64,000 bases of DNA, from NCBI GenBank assembly GCA_052118425.1, contig JBQKHF010000001.1, one strand, 5' to 3'. Positions 8,501-18,252 of the stretch are shown here, piece by piece (position 1 is the stretch's first letter; each line of letters starts with the position of its first letter). Source of the DNA: Roseburia_C sp900315735. GTDB lineage: Bacteria > Bacillota > Clostridia > Lachnospirales > Lachnospiraceae. A model generated the notes under the pieces. It did not search any database and had not been told where the DNA came from. It was given only the letters and a program-made list of their open reading frames with translations. Made by a program: the position numbers and the translations under genes.

Positions 8501-9457
8501 CTGAACAGCGAAATTACAAATGCAGTAAAAGCTGCAAGAAATCGGGCACAATATGATGAATGTGCCAAAAGACTCTTAGGACAAAAAAGTGTTCTGGCGC
8601 ATATTCTGGTGAATACTGTGGATGAATTTAAGGGTATGAATCCAAAAAATGTGATACCATATATTGAAGGAGAACCACAGGTTGGCGTTGTGTCAATAGA
8701 ACCGGGGCTTACAAATGCAAGAGATAGAGCAGGGCATATTGTCGGATTTAATTCGGAAAGCGTAGAAATAAGTGAAGGGACGGTCAGGTTTGATATTGTT
8801 TTTTATGTGCGCATGAGAGATGGAATATCTCAAATTATAGTAAATATTGAAGCACAGAAGAATAAACCTGTTACATATAAAATATTGAACCGTGCGATAT
8901 TCTATGTAAGCAGACTTATTTCATCCCAAAAGGAACGTGATTTCTGGCATTCGGATTACGATGATATAAAGCGGGTATTTAGTATCTGGATTTGCATGAA
9001 TATGGATATGAATTCGATGAGTTATATTCATCTGACGAAAGAAGATATCGTAAATGAATATGACTGGGAAGGAAATATAGACCTTTTAAATATAGTATTG
9101 CTTGGTGTAACAAATGAAGTTCCGGAAAAAGAGGAGAACTATGAGTTACATCGGTTGATAAGCACACTTTTATCAAATGAAATAGAAGCAGAAGAAAAAT
9201 TAAATATGATAGAACTGGAATATCAGATTCCGGTAAGTGAAGAATTGAGAGAGGAAGTGAACCTGATGTGTAATCTGAGTGAAGGAATAGAAGAAAGAGC
9301 AGCAGAAAAGGCTGCAGAAAAGACATTAAGAGAAACAAATAAAAAAGTAATTACCAATATGCACAGGAAGGGCTATACCTTAGAACAGATAGCAGAGATT
9401 GTGGAAATCAAACCAGAGGAAGTAGAAACAATCATAGAAGAATCTATACCAATATAA
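8501..9457 (+). CDS. Rpn/PD-(D/E)XK nuclease-family transposase-like protein
   Basis: This is the Lachnospiraceae type of PD-(D/E)XK (Rpn/PDDEXK_2) protein. The nuclease core is RFDIVFYV (catalytic Asp) followed about 14 residues later by IVNIEAQKN (ExQ in place of ExK). The C-terminus has a charged coiled coil (EERAAEKAAEKTLRE) and a helix-turn-helix-like tail (GYTLEQIAEIVEIKPEEV). The reading frame runs from 8363, but that ATG lies inside the fucO terminator and upstream of the promoter's start. An ideal AAAGGAGG (8485-8492) sits 8 nt before in-frame CTG 8501, where family homology also begins, so a CTG start is proposed. Relatives promote RecA-independent recombination. Confidence 0.8.
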   Translation: MNSEITNAVKAARNRAQYDECAKRLLGQKSVLAHILVNTVDEFKGMNPKNVIPYIEGEPQVGVVSIEPGLTNARDRAGHIVGFNSESVEISEGTVRFDIVFYVRMRDGISQIIVNIEAQKNKPVTYKILNRAIFYVSRLISSQKERDFWHSDYDDIKRVFSIWICMNMDMNSMSYIHLTKEDIVNEYDWEGNIDLLNIVLLGVTNEVPEKEENYELHRLISTLLSNEIEAEEKLNMIELEYQIPVSEELREEVNLMCNLSEGIEERAAEKAAEKTLRETNKKVITNMHRKGYTLEQIAEIVEIKPEEVETIIEESIPI

Positions 9458-9478
9458 AATGGAAAGAGGAAAAGAAAA

Positions 9479-10522
9479 ATGGCAGCACAGTTAGCATTTG
9501 CAAGTGATTATATGGAAGGAGCCCATCCGGCGATTCTCAAAAAGTTAGCAGAGACAAACCTGATAAAAAGTGCCGGATACGGACTGGATGAATATTCGGA
9601 AGCAGCAAGGGAAAAGATTCGGAAAGCCTGTAATGCACCGGAAGCAGAGGTATATTTTCTGGTAGGAGGAACGCAGACTAATGCGACCGTAATTGATGCC
9701 CTGTTAGCATCCTATCAGGGAGTGATTGCGGCAGAGACCGGACATGTCAGCTCCCATGAGGCAGGAGCCATTGAAGCGGGTGGACATAAAGTGTTGACGA
9801 TTCCGCAGGCAGATGGAAAAATCAGCGCAGAAAAAGTAGAAGAAGTTTTACATACTTTTCAAGAGGATGGCAACCGTGACCATATGGTGATGCCGGGGAT
9901 GGTATATATTTCCCAGCCGACAGAATATGGAACTTTATATAGCCGACAGGAATTGGAAGTATTAAGTAAAGTGTGCCGTAGAAATGGTATTCCACTTTAT
10001 CTGGATGGAGCGAGACTTGCTTATGCACTGGCTTGTCCGGCGAATGATGTGACATTAGAAGATATTGCGGCATGCTGTGATGCCTTTTACATCGGAGGAA
10101 CAAAATGTGGTGCATTGTTTGGAGAAGCAGTGGTATTTCCAAAGCAGGGGCTTATCCCACATTTCTTTACCATTGTAAAACAGCATGGAGCACTGCTTGC
10201 CAAGGGACGGATACTTGGCATCCAGTTTGATGTCTTATTTGAAAATGATTTGTATAAGCATATCGGAGAGCCGGCAATTGCAGCGGCAGATAAGATTCGG
10301 AAAGGCTTAAAGGAAAACGGAATTGAACTTTATCTGGATGCTCCGACCAATCAGGTCTTTTGTGTGGTAGAGAATGCTTTTATGGAAAAGCTTGCGCAAA
10401 AAGTAGAATTCAGCTTCTGGGAGAAAAAGGATGAGACACATACGGTAATTCGCTTTGCAACCAGTTGGGCAACGACAATGGAAGACGTGGATGAGCTGAT
10501 AAAATTGATTGAAGGAAAATAG
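9479..10522 (+). CDS. ltaE: Low-specificity L-threonine aldolase
   Basis: A 347-residue fold-type I PLP enzyme that cleaves L-threonine or L-allo-threonine to glycine and acetaldehyde. The PLP lysine is expected in FYIGGTKCGALFGE, after the conserved YLDGARLAYAL segment. The N-terminus (FASDYMEGAHPAILKKL) and the AETGHVSSHEAGAIE loop fit the family. It starts behind GGAAAGAGGAAA, 21 bp after the preceding gene, and has no terminator before the clpB promoter. Together with GlyA at 18253 it gives the cell two routes between amino acids and glycine. Confidence 0.93.
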   Translation: MAAQLAFASDYMEGAHPAILKKLAETNLIKSAGYGLDEYSEAAREKIRKACNAPEAEVYFLVGGTQTNATVIDALLASYQGVIAAETGHVSSHEAGAIEAGGHKVLTIPQADGKISAEKVEEVLHTFQEDGNRDHMVMPGMVYISQPTEYGTLYSRQELEVLSKVCRRNGIPLYLDGARLAYALACPANDVTLEDIAACCDAFYIGGTKCGALFGEAVVFPKQGLIPHFFTIVKQHGALLAKGRILGIQFDVLFENDLYKHIGEPAIAAADKIRKGLKENGIELYLDAPTNQVFCVVENAFMEKLAQKVEFSFWEKKDETHTVIRFATSWATTMEDVDELIKLIEGK

Positions 10523-10548
10523 AAATTAACAAAAATTATCTGAAAATT

Positions 10549-10591
10549 TTAGCACTCACCTATTGACAGTGCTAATAACGCGTGCTATATT
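10549..10591 (+). promoter_or_regulatory. CIRCE operator overlapping the clpB promoter
   Basis: TTAGCACTC (10549-10557), a 9-bp spacer, and CAGTGCTAA (10567-10575) form the CIRCE inverted repeat bound by HrcA, with one mismatch to the consensus GAGTGCTAA. The promoter TTGACA (10563-10568), 17-bp spacer and TATATT (10586-10591) overlaps it, so HrcA would block polymerase directly. Confidence 0.93.
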
Positions 10592-10654
10592 TATGCTTGG
10601 AAACAGAAATAACAGGAATTCGTTCATAGCACAGTGGGAAATGAGGTGAAAGAT

Positions 10655-13249
10655 ATGAACATTCAGAAATTTACACAGAAGTCAATGGAAGCAATCCAGG
10701 ATTGCGAAAAATTAGCATATGAATATGGCAATCAGGAAATCGAGCAGGAACATCTTCTGGTGGCATTACTGCAGCAGGAAGATGGACTGATTTTAAAACT
10801 GATTGAGAAAATGGAAATCCAGAAGGAGCATTTTGTAGACAATGCAATCCGCCATCTGGAAGCAAGAACCAAGGTGTCCGGCGGACAGGTTTATGTCGGT
10901 CAGGCATTGAACAAGGTACTGATTAGTGCAGAGGATGAGGCAAAGCAGATGGGAGATGATTATGTCTCTGTAGAGCATCTGTTTTTATCCTTATTAAGAT
11001 ATCCGAACCCTGCATTAAAGGAAATATTTAAGGAATATGGTATTACAAGAGACCGTTTCCTGCAGGCACTTTCTACCGTGCGTGGCAACCAGCGTGTAAC
11101 CTCCGATAACCCGGAAGCTACTTATGATACCTTAAATAAATATGGTTATGATATGGTAGAGCGGGCGAGAGACCAGAAGCTGGATCCGGTCATCGGACGA
11201 GATGCAGAGATTCGAAATGTAGTACGGATTCTGTCCCGTAAGACAAAAAACAATCCGGTACTGATTGGTGAACCCGGTGTAGGTAAAACCGCAGTTGTAG
11301 AGGGACTGGCACAGCGAATCGTACGTGGTGATGTTCCGGAAGGATTAAAGGATAAAAAACTCTTTGCACTGGATATGGGTGCACTGGTAGCCGGAGCAAA
11401 ATACCGTGGTGAATTTGAGGAACGTCTGAAGGCAGTATTGGATGAAGTAAAGAAATCCGAAGGACAGATTATCCTCTTTATCGATGAGCTGCATACCATC
11501 GTAGGTGCAGGAAAGACTGATGGAGCCATGGATGCCGGACAGCTTTTAAAACCAATGCTTGCCCGTGGAGAATTGCATTGTATCGGAGCAACCACATTGG
11601 ATGAATACCGGGAATATATCGAAAAGGATGCCGCATTAGAGCGAAGATTCCAGCCGGTTATGGTGGATGAACCGACGGTAGAAGATACTATTTCTATCCT
11701 GCGTGGATTAAAGGAGCGGTATGAAGTATTCCATGGAGTAAAGATTACCGACAGCGCACTGGTTTCCGCAGCAGTGCTTTCGAACCGTTATATCTCAGAC
11801 CGGTTCTTACCGGATAAGGCAATCGACTTAGTGGATGAAGCCTGTGCACTGATTAAGACAGAGCTTGATTCCATGCCGACCGAGTTAGACGAACTGAACC
11901 GTCGTGTCATGCAGTTAGAGATTGAAGAGACCGCACTGAAAAAAGAGGATGACCGTCTGAGTCAGGAGCGTCTTGCAGACTTACAGAAAGAGCTGGCAGA
12001 GCTTCGGAGTGAGTTCCAGAATAAGAAGGCACAGTGGGACAACGAGAAGAAATCTGTAGAGAAAGTCCAGAAGCTGCGTGAGGATTTAGAAAGCCTGAAA
12101 AATGAAATCCAGCAGGCAGAGCAGAGCTATGATTTAAATAAAGCAGCAGAATTAAAATATGGTAAGCTGCCACAGTTACAGCAGCAGTTGGAAATCGAAG
12201 AAGAGAAAGTCAAAGGTGAAGATTTATCACTGGTACATGAAAGTGTCAGCGAAGAAGAAATCGCAAAGATTATCTCCCGCTGGACCGGTATTCCGGTAGC
12301 CAAACTGACTGAGAGCGAAAGAAATAAGACGCTGCATCTTGATGAAGAGCTGCACAAACGTGTCATTGGACAGGACGAGGGCGTTACCAAGGTAACAGAA
12401 GCAATCATCCGTTCCAAAGCCGGAATCAAAGACCCGAGCAAGCCAATCGGTTCCTTCCTGTTCTTAGGACCAACCGGTGTAGGTAAGACAGAGCTTGCCA
12501 AAGCATTAGCAAGCAGTCTTTTTGATGATGAATCCAATATGGTTCGTCTTGATATGAGTGAGTATATGGAGAAATATTCCGTATCCCGTCTGATTGGAGC
12601 GCCTCCTGGATATGTAGGCTATGATGAGGGTGGTCAGCTGACCGAGGCAGTCCGCCGGAAACCGTATTCCGTAGTCCTCTTTGATGAGGTGGAAAAGGCA
12701 CATCCGGATGTCTTTAACGTACTGCTTCAGGTACTGGATGACGGACGAATTACCGATTCCCAGGGACGTACGGTAGACTTTAAGAATACCATTATTATCA
12801 TGACTTCTAACTTAGGCTCCATGCATCTGTTGGAGGGCATTGACGAAAATGGCGAGATTCGTCCGGAAGCAGAAGAAGCTGTCATGGAAGAACTGAAGGG
12901 TAACTTCCGACCGGAATTTTTAAACCGTCTGGATGAAATCATTATGTTTAAGCCGTTGACTAAAGATAACATCGGCAACATCATCAAGTTGCTGATGGCA
13001 GATTTGAATAAACGTCTTGCAGACCGTGAACTGAAAGTGGAGCTGACGAAGGCTGCAGAGGATTATATTACCGAGAAAGGTTATGACCCGGTATATGGTG
13101 CAAGACCGCTGAAACGTTTCCTGCAGAAATATGTGGAGACACTGGCAGCAAAACTGATTCTTGCAGATAAAGTCAGAGAGGGAGATACCATCCTTATCGA
13201 CCTTACCGATGGAGAACTGACCGCCAGCGCAAAACCGGCAACTGCCTGA
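10655..13249 (+). CDS. clpB: ATP-dependent disaggregase ClpB
   Basis: An 864-residue HSP100 chaperone. It has a Clp N-terminal double repeat (residues 1-145), AAA-1 with Walker A GEPGVGKT and Walker B ILFIDELH, the long coiled-coil middle domain (about 400-525) that separates ClpB from ClpA/ClpC, AAA-2 with GPTGVGKT and VVLFDEVEKAHP, and the C-terminal D2-small domain. It works with DnaK to pull apart aggregated proteins after heat stress. ATG 10655 follows GAGGTGAAAG; a GTG at 10634 is less likely. The CIRCE site upstream predicts HrcA control. Confidence 0.97.
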   Translation: MNIQKFTQKSMEAIQDCEKLAYEYGNQEIEQEHLLVALLQQEDGLILKLIEKMEIQKEHFVDNAIRHLEARTKVSGGQVYVGQALNKVLISAEDEAKQMGDDYVSVEHLFLSLLRYPNPALKEIFKEYGITRDRFLQALSTVRGNQRVTSDNPEATYDTLNKYGYDMVERARDQKLDPVIGRDAEIRNVVRILSRKTKNNPVLIGEPGVGKTAVVEGLAQRIVRGDVPEGLKDKKLFALDMGALVAGAKYRGEFEERLKAVLDEVKKSEGQIILFIDELHTIVGAGKTDGAMDAGQLLKPMLARGELHCIGATTLDEYREYIEKDAALERRFQPVMVDEPTVEDTISILRGLKERYEVFHGVKITDSALVSAAVLSNRYISDRFLPDKAIDLVDEACALIKTELDSMPTELDELNRRVMQLEIEETALKKEDDRLSQERLADLQKELAELRSEFQNKKAQWDNEKKSVEKVQKLREDLESLKNEIQQAEQSYDLNKAAELKYGKLPQLQQQLEIEEEKVKGEDLSLVHESVSEEEIAKIISRWTGIPVAKLTESERNKTLHLDEELHKRVIGQDEGVTKVTEAIIRSKAGIKDPSKPIGSFLFLGPTGVGKTELAKALASSLFDDESNMVRLDMSEYMEKYSVSRLIGAPPGYVGYDEGGQLTEAVRRKPYSVVLFDEVEKAHPDVFNVLLQVLDDGRITDSQGRTVDFKNTIIIMTSNLGSMHLLEGIDENGEIRPEAEEAVMEELKGNFRPEFLNRLDEIIMFKPLTKDNIGNIIKLLMADLNKRLADRELKVELTKAAEDYITEKGYDPVYGARPLKRFLQKYVETLAAKLILADKVREGDTILIDLTDGELTASAKPATA

Positions 13250-13326
13250 AATGGTTCAAGCCTGACATAATAAGAAACGCAGTTGCTGCATATATTGTCA
13301 GGAGAGCAGATAAGTAACGGTGTAAA

Positions 13327-14067
13327 ATGAGTCTAATCCGAAAAGTATTAATGTGGATGAATCTGGCACTGGCGGTATTGGTAATTGCCGCCGGAGCCTG
13401 CCGGATCCGTGTGAATCATCTGGCAAGTGCAGAGAGTATGAATACGAAGGAGACAGGTGGAGTGAAAGAACCATCCAATCTGGCAGAAGAGGATGAGACA
13501 GAGCATATAAAAGAGGTTGCATTGACATTTGACGATGGACCAAGCCCGGAATGTACGAAAGATTTACTGGAAGGGCTGAAGGAGCGCAATGTCAAAGCAA
13601 CCTTTTTTGTTATTGGAGAGAAAGCAGAAGCATATCCGGATTTGATAAAGAAGATTAAGGATGACGGGCATATCATAGGAAATCATTCCTATACCCATGT
13701 GAATCTTGGCATCTTATCGAAGGAGGATGCCTGCGAGCAGGTTCGAAAGACCAATGATGTCATTTATCAGATTACCGGGGAATATCCGCAGTTTTTGCGT
13801 TCTCCGTTCGGAAGCACCCAGAAGAATCTGGACTGCCAGATGAATATGATAGAGGTGCTCTGGGATGTGGACCCAAGGGACTGGGAGGTGCAGAATAAGG
13901 AAAAAGTCGTCAATAAAGTAATGACGGATGTCAAAGATGGTGATATTATTTTATTACATGACGGTTATGACAGCAGTATGCTGGCAGCCTTTGAGATTAT
14001 TGACCGGCTGCAGGCACAGGGTTATGAATTTGTGACAGTAGATAAGCTGATATTTGAGCTGCCCTGA
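13327..14067 (+). CDS. Polysaccharide deacetylase (NodB domain), membrane anchored
   Basis: A 246-residue protein with one N-terminal hydrophobic segment (about 8-27, probable uncleaved anchor) and a NodB catalytic domain. Motif 1 is TFDDGPS (catalytic base and metal Asp), motif 2 is HSYTH (two metal His), motif 3 is RSPFGS, and the last motifs include WDVDPRDW and ILLHD. Family members deacetylate N-acetylglucosamine or N-acetylmuramic acid in peptidoglycan or related polymers outside the cell. It follows clpB by 77 bp with no clear terminator between. The exact polymer is unknown. Confidence 0.92.
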   Translation: MSLIRKVLMWMNLALAVLVIAAGACRIRVNHLASAESMNTKETGGVKEPSNLAEEDETEHIKEVALTFDDGPSPECTKDLLEGLKERNVKATFFVIGEKAEAYPDLIKKIKDDGHIIGNHSYTHVNLGILSKEDACEQVRKTNDVIYQITGEYPQFLRSPFGSTQKNLDCQMNMIEVLWDVDPRDWEVQNKEKVVNKVMTDVKDGDIILLHDGYDSSMLAAFEIIDRLQAQGYEFVTVDKLIFELP

Positions 14068-14140
14068 TGGAAAAAAGAATGTTTCATTGAATTTTCTGTG
14101 TGTTTTCACCGGAAAATCGAGAAAAATTACCAGATTAGAC

Positions 14141-14169
14141 TTGTCAAAAGGCAAAAATTAGGGTATGGT
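14141..14169 (+). promoter_or_regulatory. Probable promoter of rarA
   Basis: TTGTCA (14141-14146), 17-bp spacer, TATGGT (14164-14169). It lies in the 225-bp gap after the deacetylase gene; the rest of that gap is A-rich and shows no gene. Confidence 0.55.
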
Positions 14170-14292
14170 ATCTTAGGATGAAATGAATTATTTTAAAGCT
14201 CAAATGTCATTTTGAAACCGAAAAAGTATAAAAATGAAGAAAAATAAGAGTAAAAATGCAAGATTCGTTTTGAAATTATGCAAGGAGCAAAA

Positions 14293-15618
14293 ATGGATTT
14301 ATTTGATTACATGCGGGAACAGAATATGGAAAAAGAGTCTCCCCTTGCGGCAAGGCTTCGTCCTACAACTTTAGATGAAGTAGTCGGGCAGGAACATATT
14401 ATTGGAAAGGACAAGCTACTGTATCGTGCTATTAAGGCAGATAAGTTAAGTTCCATTCTTTTCTATGGACCGCCGGGAACCGGAAAGACCACACTGGCAA
14501 AAGTAATTGCCAATACCACCAGTGCTGAATTTCTTCAGATGAATGCCACCTCTGCGGGAAAGAAGGACATGGAAGAAGTGGTGCAGCAGGCAAAGAACAA
14601 TCAGGGAATGTATGGGAAGAAAACGATTCTTTTCATCGACGAGATTCATCGTTTTAACAAAGGACAGCAGGACTACCTTCTGCCATTTGTAGAGGACGGA
14701 ACGATTATCCTGATTGGTGCCACAACGGAAAATCCATATTTTGAAGTCAATGGAGCTTTGTTATCCCGTTCCATTATTTTCGAACTGCATGCACTGGAAA
14801 AAGAAGATATTAAGAAGCTTTTGGTGCGGGCAGTTACCGATAAGGAAAAGGGAATGGGTGCATATCAGGCAGTCATCGATGAGGATGCACTGGAATTCAT
14901 GGCAGATGTTGCCAATGGAGATGCAAGGGCAGCCCTTACCGCCATTGAACTTGGAATCTTAACCACACCACGAAGCGAAGACGGACTGATTCATATTACA
15001 ATAGATGTGGCGCAGGAGTGTATCCAGAAGCGTGTAGTGAAATATGATAAGGCAGGAGATAATCATTATGATACAATTTCTGCATTTATCAAAAGTATCC
15101 GTGGAACAGATCCGGATGCAGCCCTTTATTATCTTGCAAGAATGTTATATGCAGGAGAAGATATTCGTTTCATTGCAAGAAGAATCATGATCAGTGCAGC
15201 AGAGGATGTTGGAACAGCAGATCCGATGGCATTAAATGTGGCAGTTTCTGCGGCACAGGCAGTAGAACGCATCGGTATGCCGGAGGCACAGATTATTCTT
15301 GCAGAAGCAGTTGCCTATGTGGCAAGTGCACCAAAAAGTAATGCATCCTATATGGGATTAAGCCGTGCAATGGATGTGGTGGAACATACCAAAACAGCAC
15401 CGATACCAAATCATTTAAAGGATGCGCATTATAAATCCGCCGGAAAATTAGGTCATGGATTGGGTTATCTTTATTCTCATGATTACCCGCATCACTATGT
15501 CAAACAGCAGTATCTTCCGGATGGGCTGACGGATTCGGTATTTTATGAGCCGACCGACAATGGAAAAGAAAAAGAAATTGCCCAGTGGCTTCACTGGTTA
15601 AAAGAAAATGATGAATGA
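14293..15618 (+). CDS. rarA: Replication-associated recombination protein A (RarA/MgsA)
   Basis: A 441-residue AAA+ ATPase of the clamp-loader group. Walker A is GPPGTGKTT near residue 58, Walker B is ILFIDEIHRFNK, sensor 1 is GATTENP, and the C-terminal tetramerisation and MgsA_C regions are complete (ending HHYVKQQYLPDG). It acts at stalled or damaged replication forks. ATG 14293 is chosen because AAGGAGC lies 6 nt upstream; a frame-extending ATG at 14278 has no ribosome site. It overlaps the next frame slightly, suggesting co-transcription with the aminotransferase. Confidence 0.95.
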   Translation: MDLFDYMREQNMEKESPLAARLRPTTLDEVVGQEHIIGKDKLLYRAIKADKLSSILFYGPPGTGKTTLAKVIANTTSAEFLQMNATSAGKKDMEEVVQQAKNNQGMYGKKTILFIDEIHRFNKGQQDYLLPFVEDGTIILIGATTENPYFEVNGALLSRSIIFELHALEKEDIKKLLVRAVTDKEKGMGAYQAVIDEDALEFMADVANGDARAALTAIELGILTTPRSEDGLIHITIDVAQECIQKRVVKYDKAGDNHYDTISAFIKSIRGTDPDAALYYLARMLYAGEDIRFIARRIMISAAEDVGTADPMALNVAVSAAQAVERIGMPEAQIILAEAVAYVASAPKSNASYMGLSRAMDVVEHTKTAPIPNHLKDAHYKSAGKLGHGLGYLYSHDYPHHYVKQQYLPDGLTDSVFYEPTDNGKEKEIAQWLHWLKENDE

Positions 15619-15637
15619 TACAGGAGGAAGGAATAAG

Positions 15638-16921
15638 ATGCAGTCTTATCAGGAAATGTCAAAAGAAGAATTGTATAAGGTAAAGGAAGGCCTTGAAAAA
15701 GAGTATGCGAAATACAAGGGAATGGGTCTTTCTTTAAATATGGCAAGAGGAAAGCCAGCAGCAACCCAGCTTGACCTTGCTATGCCGATGCTTGATGTAT
15801 TAAACAGCAGCAGTGAATTAATTGCAGAAGATGGTACAGACTGTAGAAACTATGGAGAATTAAAAGGAATTCCGGAAGCAAGAAAATTAATCGCAGATAT
15901 GGTAGGAAGCACTCCTGACCATGTCTTTGTATACGGTAATTCCAGCTTAAATGTTATGTACGATACGGTATCCCGTTCCTTTACCCACGGTGTGATGGGA
16001 AGTACACCATGGTGCAAACTGGATAAAGTAAAATTCTTATGCCCGGTACCAGGTTATGACCGCCATTTCGGTGTAACAGAATTCTTCGGCGTAGAAATGG
16101 TAAATGTACCGATGACTTCCGAAGGACCGGATATGGATATGGTAGAGCACCTGGTAAGCAGTGATGATTCCATCAAAGGAATCTGGTGTGTACCAAAATA
16201 TTCTAATCCACAGGGAATTACTTATTCTGATGAAACCGTCCGCCGTATGGCAGCATTAAAGCCGGCAGCAGAAGACTTCCGTATTTACTGGGACAATGCC
16301 TATGTAGTACATCATCTCTATGAAGACAAGCAGGACAGTCTTTTGGATATTATCAGCGAATGTGAGAAAGCCGGAAATCCGGATATGGTATATGAATTCT
16401 GCTCTACATCAAAGGTAAGTTTCCCGGGAAGCGGTATCGCAGCAATCGTAACCTCCAAGGCAAACCTTGACTTCATTGAGAAACAGTTTACGATGCAGAC
16501 CATCGGACATGATAAGATTAATCAGCTTCGTCATGTACGTTATTTCAAAAATATTGACGGAATCAATGCACATATGATGAAACAGGCAGCAATTATGCGT
16601 CCGAAGTTTGAAATGGTAGAAAAGACATTACAGGATGAAATAGGCGAGCTTGGAATCGGCTCCTGGATTAGCCCGAAGGGTGGATACTTCATCTGCTTTA
16701 ATACTTTACCGGGATGTGCAAAGAGCGTTGTTGCCAAAGCAAAAGAGGCAGGTGTTGCTCTGACACCGGCAGGAGCACCTTTCCCTTATGGAAAAGACCC
16801 GGAGGATTCTGTTATCCGTATTGCACCAAGCTTCCCGACTATGGAAGAGCTTGAAACAGCAACCAAGATTTTTGTACTTTGTGTCAAACTTGCAAGTGTA
16901 GAAAAATTGCTTGCAGAATAG
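15638..16921 (+). CDS. Aspartate aminotransferase-like PLP enzyme (AspT / PF12897 type)
   Basis: A 427-residue fold-type I aminotransferase of the subgroup whose characterised member is the corynebacterial AspT. Features include LNMARGKPAATQLDL near the N-terminus, YGNSSLNVMYDT for cofactor phosphate contacts, PKYSNPQGITY, WDNAYVVHH, and the PLP lysine in STSKVSFPGSGIA. The likely reaction is aspartate plus 2-oxoglutarate to oxaloacetate plus glutamate. Start 15638 follows AGGAGGAAGG. It lies 19 bp after rarA and just before an EamA transporter. Substrate preference is inferred. Confidence 0.9.
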   Translation: MQSYQEMSKEELYKVKEGLEKEYAKYKGMGLSLNMARGKPAATQLDLAMPMLDVLNSSSELIAEDGTDCRNYGELKGIPEARKLIADMVGSTPDHVFVYGNSSLNVMYDTVSRSFTHGVMGSTPWCKLDKVKFLCPVPGYDRHFGVTEFFGVEMVNVPMTSEGPDMDMVEHLVSSDDSIKGIWCVPKYSNPQGITYSDETVRRMAALKPAAEDFRIYWDNAYVVHHLYEDKQDSLLDIISECEKAGNPDMVYEFCSTSKVSFPGSGIAAIVTSKANLDFIEKQFTMQTIGHDKINQLRHVRYFKNIDGINAHMMKQAAIMRPKFEMVEKTLQDEIGELGIGSWISPKGGYFICFNTLPGCAKSVVAKAKEAGVALTPAGAPFPYGKDPEDSVIRIAPSFPTMEELETATKIFVLCVKLASVEKLLAE

Positions 16922-16931
16922 AAAGAATCAT

Positions 16932-17792
16932 ATGAAACAGGAAAAAAGACAGGGAATTTTATTTATTATAGGAGCAGGCTTCTTCTTTGCACTGATGACA
17001 TTTTTTGTCCGTTTGTCAGGAGACCTGCCTACGATGGAAAAGGCTTTTTCCCGAAATGCAGTAGCTGCCGTTGTGGCAGCTTTTCTGCTCATTCGGGCAA
17101 AAGAGCCTTTTTATGCACCAAAGAAAAGCTGGGGCGGACTCTTCATGCGAAGCTTCTGCGGAACAGTAGGATTAATCTGTAATTTCTATGCCATTGACCG
17201 GCTGAATATTGCAGACGCCAATATGTTAAATAAGCTTTCGCCTTTCTTTGCAATCATTATGTCAACCTTTATCTTAAAGGAAAAGGCAAATAAAGTAGAA
17301 TGGGGAGCAGTCGTGCTGGCATTTACCGGAGCACTGCTTGTCATTAAGCCATCCTTTGATATACAGTTTGTCTACGGACTGATTGGAGCACTGGGTGGAC
17401 TGGGTGCAGGAATTGCTTATACCTATGTGCGTAAATTAGGAAAAATGGGAGTGAAGGGACCGGTCATCGTCCTTTGCTTTTCGCTCTTTTCCTGCATCGT
17501 CACATTACCGTTTTTTATCATCGGATATAAGCCAATGAGCATGACACAGTTTGCCTGCCTTATGATGGCTGGTGTATGTGCGGCAGGCGGACAGATCTGC
17601 ATTACTACAGCATATACGAAAGCACCGGCAAAGGAGATATCTGTTTTTGACTATACCCAGATTATCTTTGCGGCACTTCTTGGCATTCTGTTCCTAGACC
17701 AGATACCGGATGCCCTCAGCATCGCAGGCTATATTGTAATCATCGGAACTGCCATATTTAAGTGGCAGTATAATATGAAATACGACACCTAG
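16932..17792 (+). CDS. EamA/DMT-family transporter
   Basis: A 286-residue protein with ten hydrophobic segments in two five-helix EamA repeats; the first contains NFYAIDRLNIADANMLNKLSPFF and the second AYTKAPAKEISVFDYTQIIFA. Such proteins usually export or import metabolites. It begins 10 bp after the aminotransferase stop, so the substrate may be an amino acid or related product, but nothing in the sequence proves it. ATG 16932 is preferred over TTG 16911. It is the last gene before the promoter and palindromic leader of glyA. Confidence 0.9.
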   Translation: MKQEKRQGILFIIGAGFFFALMTFFVRLSGDLPTMEKAFSRNAVAAVVAAFLLIRAKEPFYAPKKSWGGLFMRSFCGTVGLICNFYAIDRLNIADANMLNKLSPFFAIIMSTFILKEKANKVEWGAVVLAFTGALLVIKPSFDIQFVYGLIGALGGLGAGIAYTYVRKLGKMGVKGPVIVLCFSLFSCIVTLPFFIIGYKPMSMTQFACLMMAGVCAAGGQICITTAYTKAPAKEISVFDYTQIIFAALLGILFLDQIPDALSIAGYIVIIGTAIFKWQYNMKYDT

Positions 17793-17854
17793 AAAAGGGA
17801 ACTGGAAAGGATATCTGAAAATACACTTTTTTACGGTAATGCGTAAAATTACTG

Positions 17855-17883
17855 TTGCGTTGAAACAGGCTATCACTTATAAT
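17855..17883 (+). promoter_or_regulatory. Sigma-A promoter of glyA (upstream of palindromic element)
   Basis: TTGCGT (17855-17860), 17-bp spacer, TATAAT (17878-17883). Transcription would begin near 17890, 13 nt before the palindromic element, so the element would be copied into the glyA leader RNA. Confidence 0.7.
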
Positions 17884-17902
17884 GATACACAAAGTAAATT
17901 TA

Positions 17903-18222
17903 TTGGGCGATTGCGAAATTGGATGAGTAATCTTTCCGCTGTCTGACATCGTCGTTGCATTGTTCGTCAACTTCAGATGCATGGTAAGGGCTGTTAGGGG
18001 CACTTAGAATTTCGTCTGTTCTTTGGCAACGCTGGCACAGGGATGTGCCAGCGAGGCGCAATTGAACATGGATGTGAATTTGCGCCGGTTGCCGGAATGC
18101 ATGTTGTCCATGCCGAAATTCTTAGTGCCCCTTGCAGGTCTTATGTTGCATCCGCAGGTGACGGACAGTACAGCGACCCTGTCAAAGCAGCGGAAAAGCT
18201 GTCCCCTTTCGCAATCGCCTAA
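17903..18222 (-). repeat. Long palindromic element, copy 2, in the glyA leader
   Basis: The element is 320 bp, bounded by terminal inverted repeats TTGGGCGATTGCGAA (17903-17917) and TTCGCAATCGCCTAA (18208-18222), one mismatch. The 135-bp core (17997-18131) is reversed relative to copy 1. It contains CGCTGGCACA-GGGA-TGTGCCAGCG and GGCGCAA/TTGCGCC. The outer arms are shorter than in copies 1 and 4. The right end is 30 bp before the glyA start codon, leaving only the ribosome-site region. The 460-bp gap between eamA and glyA holds this element and the promoter, and no gene. Confidence 0.9.
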
Positions 18223-18252
18223 AGAAAATCACATAGAGAAGGAGAAGAAAAC

